From Flavobacteriaceae bacterium (lineage in GTDB: Bacteria > Bacteroidota > Bacteroidia > Flavobacteriales > Flavobacteriaceae), in the NCBI GenBank assembly GCA_023145595.1, contig JAGLDM010000364.1, forward strand, positions 1 to 12,228: 12,228 nucleotides of DNA. The letters are read 5' to 3'. Each line of letters begins with the position of its first letter. Positions within the stretch are counted from its first letter, which is position 1. Positions 1 through 4,966 of the stretch are shown here, piece by piece. A model generated the notes under the pieces. That model ran no database searches and was not told where the DNA came from. It saw nothing but the letters and a program-made list of their open reading frames with translations. The position numbers and the translations under genes are program-made.

Positions 1-221
1 AATTCATCAATCATAATTCGTAATTTTTAATTCGCTCTTCCACAATTTAACAAAACCGTATTTATCAAGTCATTTCGACGCAAGGAGAAATCGCATAATA
101 AATGATGTATGGAATCCTAAAGATTAACATTATTGTGTGATTCTCTAGATGCGATTCTTCCGCTACGGTCAGAATGACATTCGTTTTTATAATCGTAATT
201 CATCAATCATAATTCGTAATT
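1..221. repeat. Pair of identical 25-nt direct repeats
   Basis: Positions 1-25 and 197-221 are identical over 25 nt. Each copy contains the small motif ATTCGTAATT, which recurs in shortened form around both copies (for example near 20-33 and 190-230). This AT-rich 'attcgtaatt' material is typical filler between flavobacterial genes. The two copies flank the imperfect inverted repeat at 69-178. No coding frame is visible in 1-249. The first copy begins at the window edge, so it may be longer than seen. Confidence 0.8.
69..178. repeat. Interspersed imperfect inverted repeat, 'GTCATTTCGAC' family
   Basis: The left arm (69-95) starts GTCATTTCGACGCAAGGAGA. The right arm (150-178), read in reverse complement, starts GTCATTCTGACCGTAGCGGA. 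The arms share the GTCATT..GAC..G..GGA..AA(T)CGC pattern with some mismatches. From general knowledge, such elements occur in many copies in Flavobacteriaceae genomes, usually between genes, and their RNA can fold into long hairpins. The element lies about 70 bp downstream of the dehydratase gene (minus strand), where no stronger terminator is visible, so it may end that transcript. That role is inference. Confidence 0.65.
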
Positions 222-249
222 CATAATACGAACCCCTTCAACAACCTCC

Positions 250-2154
250 TTATGATTCTGTTTTTTCAGCATCAAAAACTTCATACTGCGAATTATTTGA
301 AACAAATTCAGGTACAATTTCTTTCATTTTACGTACTGTTTTATTAAAATCAAGTTCTTTGTTTAAAATACAGAGATTATTTATTCTTTCTTTCACAAGA
401 ATCACATCAAGATGTTTGACATTTGCAATCATAATTTTCTCATGATATGTATCTGAAGTTTGTTCATCGTCGGCAAGTAATTCTTCATATATTTTTTCTC
501 CTGACCTTAATCCTGTTATTTTTATATCAATATCTTCAGGGTATTTCAATCCTGATAAACGAATCATATTCTTGGCTAAATCATATATTTTAACAGATTC
601 GCCCATATCAAAAACGTATATTTCTCCACCATCACCCATAGCCCCTGCTTCTAAAACCAATTGACAGGCTTCAGGAATAGTCATAAAATAACGATTGATT
701 TCTTTATGCGTAACAGTAAGCGGACCTCCTCTTTCAATTTGTTCCTTAAATAACGGAATTACCGAACCGTTGGATCCTAAGACATTTCCAAACCGAGTGG
801 TAATAAATTTCGTTTCGCTTTTTTTGTTTAAGCAAGTAATATACATCTCAGCAATACGTTTTGTTGCTCCCATAACATTGGCAGGGTTCACTGCTTTATC
901 TGTAGAAATCATTACAAACTTATCAACTTCATATTTAACCGCTAAATCTGCAATTATTTTAGTACCCAATATATTCACATTTACCGATTCGTATGGATTA
1001 TCTTCCATATAAGGCACGTGTTTATAGGCTGCAGCGTGAAATATAATAGTTGGTTGATATTGTTTAAAAATAGCATCCATCCGATTCTTATCACGTACAT
1101 CTGCTACAATGGTAGTAATATTATTATTATTATTATTATTAACAAAATATTGCTGTAAATTATACAAATCAGATTCTGCTTGATCAACCAACACTAAATG
1201 TTCACAGTTATAATTCGTTAATTGTTTGGATATTTCTCCTCCTATAGAACCCGCAGCACCGGTAACCAAAAGTGTTTTCGAATGAAACTCTTTTTTCAAA
1301 ATAGGATTATCTAATAGGATTAGATCTCTTCCCAACAAATCTTCAATATGAACTGATTTAATTTGTTTTATATTTAAATCTCCATCAATCCAAGATTTAA
1401 TTGGTGGAACAATTTTTACATTTACAGGTAGTGTTGCTAATTTATCAGCAATTTTCAGTAATTCTGAAGGCTTTATGTTTTGAATTGAAATAATTATATC
1501 ATCAATTCTTTTTTTAAGAATAAATGCTTCATTTATATCGGCACCTTTAATAACGGCTACACCATTTATTTTTTTTCCTACTTTTGTAACATCGTCATCA
1601 GCAAATGCAACAGGATAAAGTTGATTATCATTGTCATTTTTTAACACAGAATAGGTTAATAAACCCGCTTCACCTGCCCCGTAAATTAACACTCTTTTTC
1701 GTTTCTTATTTCCTGTAACGAATCGATCATACAATTCCTTATAAAAATACCTGCTTGACACCAAAAAGACTATATTTAAAAGTAAATGTATAGCAATAAT
1801 AGAAAGCGGTATAAAAAACTCTGGTAAAAAAGCAAACGCCCTATTAAGGAACTCCGTTATGAGTAGCAAAAAAAACAAAAGCAAACTTGTATTACTAACA
1901 ATAAATGCATCTCGTATGCCCGTATGTCTAATAATTCCTTTATAAGAACCGAAGGTGAAAAAACTAATTAATGCGAAAAACACCACATAAACCAATTGAG
2001 AAGTTAACTGACTTTTATCAAAACCGATATCAAAATTAAACCGAATTAAATGTGCTAAGACAAAAGAATTAGCCACTATATAGCAATCAATAATTAAAAC
2101 CAACCACCGTGGGGCGCTTTCTTTAAGAATCGCAATAATATATTTATTTTTCAT
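250..2154 (-). CDS. Membrane-anchored nucleotide-sugar 4,6-dehydratase (WbpM/CapD/FlaA1-like)
   Basis: Members of this family convert UDP-GlcNAc to a 4-keto-6-deoxy sugar, an early step for unusual sugars in O-antigen, capsule or glycoprotein glycans. The 634-residue protein has the full long-form architecture. About four hydrophobic segments lie at roughly residues 16-38, 54-70, 84-103 and 113-134. A first Rossmann-like region starts at RVLIYGAGEAG (154-164). The catalytic short-chain dehydrogenase domain follows, with the NAD-binding glycine motif TGAAGSIGG (298-306), then STDKAVNP at 417-424, Met428 and Lys432. Met in place of the usual catalytic Tyr is a known trait of the large membrane-bound dehydratases. 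SGEKIYEELL (551-560) is typical of the family C-terminus. The start gives a short cytosolic stretch before the first membrane segment, as expected. A seven-Asn tract (339-345) sits between the helix after the NAD motif and the next strand. The polysaccharide cluster it probably belongs to would lie left of the window. The substrate is inferred from the family. Confidence 0.93.
   Translation of the reverse strand: MKNKYIIAILKESAPRWLVLIIDCYIVANSFVLAHLIRFNFDIGFDKSQLTSQLVYVVFFALISFFTFGSYKGIIRHTGIRDAFIVSNTSLLLFFLLLITEFLNRAFAFLPEFFIPLSIIAIHLLLNIVFLVSSRYFYKELYDRFVTGNKKRKRVLIYGAGEAGLLTYSVLKNDNDNQLYPVAFADDDVTKVGKKINGVAVIKGADINEAFILKKRIDDIIISIQNIKPSELLKIADKLATLPVNVKIVPPIKSWIDGDLNIKQIKSVHIEDLLGRDLILLDNPILKKEFHSKTLLVTGAAGSIGGEISKQLTNYNCEHLVLVDQAESDLYNLQQYFVNNNNNNNITTIVADVRDKNRMDAIFKQYQPTIIFHAAAYKHVPYMEDNPYESVNVNILGTKIIADLAVKYEVDKFVMISTDKAVNPANVMGATKRIAEMYITCLNKKSETKFITTRFGNVLGSNGSVIPLFKEQIERGGPLTVTHKEINRYFMTIPEACQLVLEAGAMGDGGEIYVFDMGESVKIYDLAKNMIRLSGLKYPEDIDIKITGLRSGEKIYEELLADDEQTSDTYHEKIMIANVKHLDVILVKERINNLCILNKELDFNKTVRKMKEIVPEFVSNNSQYEVFDAEKTES
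1120..1140. repeat. (ATT)7 trinucleotide microsatellite inside the dehydratase gene
   Basis: Seven perfect ATT triplets (AAT on the coding strand) encode seven consecutive Asn residues (339-345). The tract lies in a predicted surface loop of the NAD-binding domain. Because the unit is three bases, slippage would change loop length without breaking the frame. Confidence 0.9.
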
Positions 2155-2306
2155 AGTTTATTTTTATTTCTTTTCAGACAACGAATAACCTTCAATTTTA
2201 GTTGAAGCACAAATAATAGAAATTATTAAAAACCCTTCATGGTCAAATACTTGACTCCAAATCAATCTTTTTATTTCTTAATTTTTACAATTTTTCACAC
2301 ACTAAA

Positions 2307-2340
2307 CAAATATAAATTATTTTTTGTTTAATAAAAACAA
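2307..2340 (-). promoter_or_regulatory. Candidate Bacteroidota promoter for the dehydratase gene
   Basis: On the minus strand TATATTTG (2307-2314) matches the -7 consensus TAnnTTTG exactly. A TTG lies at 2338-2340, 23 nt upstream, at the upper end of the spacing reported for Flavobacterium (TTG-N17-23-TAnnTTTG). This predicts a leader of roughly 145 nt before the ATG at 2154. AT-rich DNA makes chance matches common, so this is only a candidate. The rest of 2155-2352 shows no gene or clear structure. Confidence 0.4.
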
Positions 2341-2389
2341 TAACTTCTTATTCTTTCAGGGCAAACTCATACTCTTTTAGGCTCTACCA

Positions 2390-2578
2390 TTATTTGTGTG
2401 AGTATAGATCCAGCTCTCCATAAAACAGTATTGCTCTTCTAAAATTTTTAAAAGTTCTATACCCTTTAGCAACTGTTTTAATTTCTTGTGTTTTTCCATT
2501 TAGTCTTTCGACCATTGCATTATAAAAAGCAACCCGTTATTATATTTCTAACTCAGGAAATAATGTGAATAAATTCCA
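2390..2578 (-). pseudogene. Transposase C-terminal remnant, ISL3-like (DDE), two in-frame stops
   Basis: Read on the minus strand, this gives a stretch around NAMVERLNGK followed by QEIKTVAKGYRTF, KNFRRAIL and a TAA stop at 2390-2392. The pattern 'N-x-x-VE-x-LN-x-K-Q-x-x-K-x-GYR-x-F-x-NFR' is that of the C-terminal end of ISL3 (IS204/IS1001/IS1096/IS1165-type) transposases. Upstream in the same frame, WNLFTLFPELEI (2543-2578) is followed by two consecutive stop codons (2537-2542), so the frame is dead. All N-terminal and catalytic parts before this are missing. The sequence GGCTCT at about 2380 just beyond the stop could be this element's own end. The family assignment is from memory of the motif and is moderate. 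Confidence 0.6.
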
Positions 2579-2798
2579 AACAAAAATACGGTCACACTGG
2601 ACATTAGGCACTGCTTTTTCTGAAGATGCGTCTATAAAAATAGCCGGTAATGCTGCTTAAAATTATTCGATTTTACTTAAGATAGCACTAAATTTATTAA
2701 AGGATGAAGAATCAAAAAAAGTATCCATGAAAAGCAAAAAACCTGAAGCGAGGTGGAATGAAGAGTATTTGTTAAAACCATTAAATTTAAAAATATGA
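2577..2798 (+). pseudogene. ISAs1-family transposase C-terminal remnant with one in-frame stop
   Basis: One uninterrupted phase runs from about 2577 to the TGA at 2796-2798. It reads IRSHWTLGTAFSEDAS, then IAGNAA, a TAA at 2658-2660, then NYSILLKIALNLLKDE and a tail with RWNEEYLLKPLN. This matches the ISAs1 transposase C-terminus as I know it (HWxLDVxFxEDxSxxRxGNAAxNxSxxRxIALNLLK ... K...GW..DYLLK). The internal TAA sits where the family usually has Gln or Glu (CAA or GAA to TAA is one change). The family also normally has about eight residues (a GIENxLHW-like block) between RSHW and TLD. Here they are absent, as if an in-frame deletion had joined the two HW positions. Confidence 0.75.
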
Positions 2799-2849
2799 TT
2801 CTGCCCTGAAAGAAAGAATATCAACCTTCCCACTTATGTAATTTCTTCG

Positions 2850-2857
2850 TATCTTTG
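2850..2857 (+). promoter_or_regulatory. Candidate -7 box for the def operon
   Basis: TATCTTTG is a perfect TAnnTTTG match and ends 20 nt before the def ATG, predicting a leader of only about 15 nt. No TTG lies at the expected 17-23 nt upstream, so the -33 element is weak or absent. The box lies only ~40 bp outside the right end of the IS scar. No Shine-Dalgarno is visible before the ATG, as is common in Bacteroidota. Confidence 0.5.
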
Positions 2858-2877
2858 CAGTCGATAAAAATTAAATA

Positions 2878-3471
2878 ATGATTTTACCTATAATTGCTTA
2901 CGGAACTCCGGTTTTAAGAAAAATTGGTGTTGAGATTGATAAAGACTATCCTAAATTGGATGAGTTGCTAAAAGATATGTGGGAAACCATGGAGAATGCT
3001 TCTGGAGTCGGACTTGCAGCGCCACAAATAGGTAAAGCAATTCGCTTATTTTTAGTAGATACTACGCCATTTTCTGAAGATGAAGACTTAGAGGAAGAAG
3101 AACGTAATTTCTTAGGAAATTATAAAAAGGTTTTTATCAATGCTAAAATCATTAGCGAAACTGGTGATGAGTGGGTTTTTAATGAAGGCTGTTTGAGTAT
3201 TCCTGATGTTAGAGAAGATGTTTTTAGAAATGAAAATATTATCATAGAATATGTAGATGAAAACTTCGTAAAGCATAGAGAAGAATTAAGCGGATTGGCA
3301 GCACGAGTTGTACAACATGAATATGACCATATTGATGGAATTCTTTTTACCGATAAACTTTCTTCACTTAAAAAAAGATTGATCAAAAAGAAATTAGATA
3401 ATATATCAAAAGGAAAAATAAATCCAGATTATAGAATGCGTTTCTACAATCCAAAGAAAAAAACCTCATAG
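2878..3471 (+). CDS. def: Peptide deformylase
   Basis: Def removes the N-formyl group from the initiator methionine of nascent proteins, acting in the cytosol at the ribosome exit. All three signature motifs are present: GVGLAAPQ (43-50), EGCLS (103-107, metal-ligand Cys105) and HEYDH (147-151, the HExxH with two metal-ligand His and catalytic Glu148). The length (197 residues) is slightly above the ~170 of E. coli because of an acidic insertion at about 62-80 (SEDEDLEEEE), a usual trait of the Bacteroidota enzymes, and a Lys-rich C-terminus. It is the first gene of a probable def - DUF5606 - mazG operon. In relatives I recall ruvX just upstream of def; here the upstream space holds the IS scar instead. 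Confidence 0.97.
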   Translation: MILPIIAYGTPVLRKIGVEIDKDYPKLDELLKDMWETMENASGVGLAAPQIGKAIRLFLVDTTPFSEDEDLEEEERNFLGNYKKVFINAKIISETGDEWVFNEGCLSIPDVREDVFRNENIIIEYVDENFVKHREELSGLAARVVQHEYDHIDGILFTDKLSSLKKRLIKKKLDNISKGKINPDYRMRFYNPKKKTS

Positions 3472-3508
3472 AGGTATTTTATAAAACACAATTTAAGGCT
3501 AAAATTAT

Positions 3509-3928
3509 ATGAGTTTAGAAAAAATTATTTCAGTTACTGGTAAACCAGGTTTGTACGAAATTATAGCACAATCTAAAGGCGGAATTATTGTAGAATCTCT
3601 TATCGACAAGAAACGATTTCCAATAACTGCTATGCATAATGTGAGTGTTTTAGATAATATTGCTATTTACACCTACGAAGAAGAAGTTCCTTTAAAAATT
3701 GTATTCAAAACAATTTTTGAAAAAGAAGAAGGAAAAGAATCTATCAGTCCTAAAGAAAATAACAAGACGTTAATCGCTTATTTTTCTGAAATTTTACCAA
3801 ATTACGACGATGAACGTGTATATGCTTCAAACATTAAAAAAGTGTTGCAATGGTATAATTTATTGGTAAAAAACAACTTCGATTTCTCTACAATTACCGA
3901 AGAAAACGAAACTGAATCAGAAGCATAG
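3509..3928 (+). CDS. DUF5606 family protein of unknown function
   Basis: This is a 139-residue acidic, soluble protein with no signal peptide or membrane segment. From memory it is the Bacteroidota-specific DUF5606 family. The N-terminal half (1-70: LEKIISVTGKPGLYEIIAQS, then KGGIIVESLIDKKRFP) looks like a small beta-rich fold. The second half (about 83-130: NKTLIAYFSEILPNYDDERV, then KVLQWYNLL) looks helical and ends in an acidic tail (ENETESEA). It starts 37 bp after def and its TAG is directly followed by the mazG ATG, so it is probably cotranscribed and translationally coupled with mazG. I know of no experimentally proven role. The constant company of def and mazG hints at a housekeeping function in translation or nucleotide quality control, which is inference. 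Confidence 0.85.
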   Translation: MSLEKIISVTGKPGLYEIIAQSKGGIIVESLIDKKRFPITAMHNVSVLDNIAIYTYEEEVPLKIVFKTIFEKEEGKESISPKENNKTLIAYFSEILPNYDDERVYASNIKKVLQWYNLLVKNNFDFSTITEENETESEA

Positions 3929-4708
3929 ATGAATTCTAGAGCGCAACAATTAAAATCATTAGATCGGTTATTGACCATCATGGATAAGTTGCGCGCTGAA
4001 TGTCCGTGGGACAAAAAACAAACCTTAGAATCTTTACGTCATTTAACAATTGAAGAAACTTATGAGTTAGGTGATGCCATTCTTGAAAATGACTTAGATG
4101 AAGTCAAAAAAGAATTGGGTGATTTGTTACTTCATATTTTTTTCTACTCAAAAATAGGTTCAGAAACCAACGATTTTGACATCGCTGATGTTGCTGAAAG
4201 TATTTCAGAAAAATTGATTCATCGCCATCCACATATTTATGGAGATGTTAAAGTAAAAGATGAAGAGGAAGTCAAACGAAACTGGGAAAAACTAAAACTA
4301 AAAGAAGGTAAAACTTCGGTTTTAGAAGGGGTTCCAAAGTCTTTACCAGCGATGGTAAAAGCGAATAGAATTCAGGATAAAGTTGCTGGAGTTGGGTTTG
4401 ATTGGGAACACCCGGAGCAAGTTTGGGAAAAAGTTCAGGAAGAATTAGCAGAACTCAATACGGAGATTAAAGCAGGAAATACCGACAAAATCGAATCCGA
4501 ATTTGGTGATGTCTTATTTTCGATGATTAACTATGCACGCTTTATCAATGTAAATCCAGAAAACGCATTAGAACGCACTAATAAGAAATTCATCAATCGA
4601 TTTCAATTCTTAGAAGAGGCTGCCAAAAAAGAAGAGAAACAACTTTCTGACATGACACTTGGCGAAATGGATGTCCATTGGGAAAAGTCGAAAACCTTTT
4701 TCAATTAG
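3929..4708 (+). CDS. mazG: Nucleoside triphosphate pyrophosphohydrolase MazG
   Basis: MazG hydrolyses (d)NTPs to NMP and pyrophosphate, cleaning damaged or non-canonical nucleotides and, in E. coli, lowering ppGpp. At 259 residues it matches the ~263-residue two-domain form. Domain 1 carries CPWD (25-28), QTLESLRHLTIEE (31-43), EETYE (42-46) and KELGDLLLH (61-69), i.e. the Mg-binding E-E-x-x-E ... E-x-x-D set. It is followed by KLIHRHPHIYGD (95-106). Domain 2 has KANRIQDKVAGVGFDW (144-159), EELAE (171-175) and EFGDVLF (191-197), so it also keeps the acidic ligands and should be active. The start follows the DUF5606 stop with no gap. A strong hairpin with a U tract lies about 100 bp downstream. 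Confidence 0.96.
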   Translation: MNSRAQQLKSLDRLLTIMDKLRAECPWDKKQTLESLRHLTIEETYELGDAILENDLDEVKKELGDLLLHIFFYSKIGSETNDFDIADVAESISEKLIHRHPHIYGDVKVKDEEEVKRNWEKLKLKEGKTSVLEGVPKSLPAMVKANRIQDKVAGVGFDWEHPEQVWEKVQEELAELNTEIKAGNTDKIESEFGDVLFSMINYARFINVNPENALERTNKKFINRFQFLEEAAKKEEKQLSDMTLGEMDVHWEKSKTFFN

Positions 4709-4715
4709 TTGCTAT

Positions 4716-4755
4716 TTCACAGAGGTTCACGGAGGTGCGCAGAGATTCACAGAGG
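4716..4755. repeat. Four 10-nt tandem units just after mazG
   Basis: Units TTCACAGAGG, TTCACGGAGG, TGCGCAGAGA and TTCACAGAGG follow each other without gaps from 4716 to 4755. The first and last are identical. Related 'CACAGAGGTTCACGGAG' strings occur, to my recollection, as interspersed repeats in the genomes of several unrelated bacterial phyla and are often mis-called as small ORFs. The block starts 7 nt after the mazG stop. No function is known to me. Confidence 0.8.
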
Positions 4756-4802
4756 AATAATATTTTACTCGAAAGCATAAGAATCTTTTTAAAACTCACT
4801 AC

Positions 4803-4919
4803 TTGTCATTCCTGCGATACCGACAATTATCGGTACAGGAATTTTTTTTGCAATTCAATTTCATTTTATGAGATTCCTGCTAGTTTATCTTGAGCGAAGC
4901 CGAAAGGCAGGAATGACAA
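4803..4919. repeat. Interspersed inverted repeat, 'GTCATTCCTGC' family
   Basis: Terminal arms TTGTCATTCCTGC (4803-4815) and GCAGGAATGACAA (4907-4919) are perfect inverted copies. Inside lie an additional hairpin (4808-4842) and a further ATTCCTGC copy (4873-4880) that can pair with 4907-4914. The GTCATT start is shared with the element at 69-178, suggesting one broad class. It occupies the convergent mazG/lon intergenic region, a common place for such palindromic elements. Confidence 0.8.
4808..4849 (+). terminator. Rho-independent terminator of the def-DUF5606-mazG operon
   Basis: Stem ATTCCTG / CAGGAAT (4808-4814 with 4836-4842) continues inward, after a 3-nt bulge, with TACCGA / TCGGTA (4818-4823 with 4830-4835). 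It is followed on the plus strand by eight T (4842-4849). Its location about 100 bp after mazG on the right strand supports termination. It forms the left half of the interspersed repeat, so the repeat may have been adopted as a terminator. Confidence 0.75.
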
Positions 4920-4921
4920 CT

Positions 4922-4961
4922 AAAAAAAAGTGCAAATCTAAAATATTAGTTTTGCACTTTT
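4922..4961 (-). terminator. Rho-independent terminator of lon
   Basis: A perfect 11-bp stem (AAAAGTGCAAA at 4926-4936 with TTTGCACTTTT at 4951-4961) encloses a 14-nt loop. On the minus strand it is followed by eight U (complement of 4922-4929). It begins only 5 nt after the lon stop codon. On the plus strand the T tail is short, so it mainly serves lon. Confidence 0.85.
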
Positions 4962-4966
4962 AACTT

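Larger units (their letters stand above)
2353..2812. mobile_element. Scar of an ISAs1-family insertion sequence, internally deleted, with a second IS relic inside
   Basis: The ends form an imperfect terminal inverted repeat. Positions 2353-2372 (CTTTCAGGGCAAACTCATAC) and the reverse complement of 2793-2812 (CTTTCAGGGCAGAATCATAT) agree at 16 of 20 bases or better, with the core CTTTCAGGGCA perfect. Between them are the C-terminal codons of an ISAs1-type transposase (plus strand, 2577-2798, stop codon overlapping the right repeat) and the C-terminal codons of an unrelated transposase (minus strand, 2390-2578). A complete ISAs1-family element is usually well over 1 kb, so most has been lost. I found no clear target-site duplication beside the ends. 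The minus-strand relic sits inside the ISAs1 ends, which suggests a later insertion into the first element, followed by deletion and point decay. Confidence 0.75.

Noticed and set aside
1..221. 25-nt direct repeats as phage or island attachment sites, or as a CRISPR fragment
   Set aside because: There are only two copies, no integrase, tRNA or cas gene, and the intervening 171 bp is itself a repeat element. The composition matches ordinary flavobacterial intergenic repeats.
695..1012. Plus-strand ORF of 105 codons opposite the dehydratase gene
   Set aside because: It is a shadow of a strongly conserved region of the dehydratase (STDK motif region) and has no recognisable domain.
2353..2812. 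An intact IS or a functional small transposase gene
   Set aside because: Both transposase frames lack the N-terminal and catalytic parts and contain in-frame stops.
3120..3386. Minus-strand ORF of 88 codons opposite def
   Set aside because: It is an antisense shadow of the intact def catalytic region.
4678..4893. A 71-codon plus-strand ORF overlapping the end of mazG
   Set aside because: It is built from the last mazG codons in another frame, the 10-nt tandem repeat and the palindromic repeat. Such repeat-derived frames are a common false gene call.
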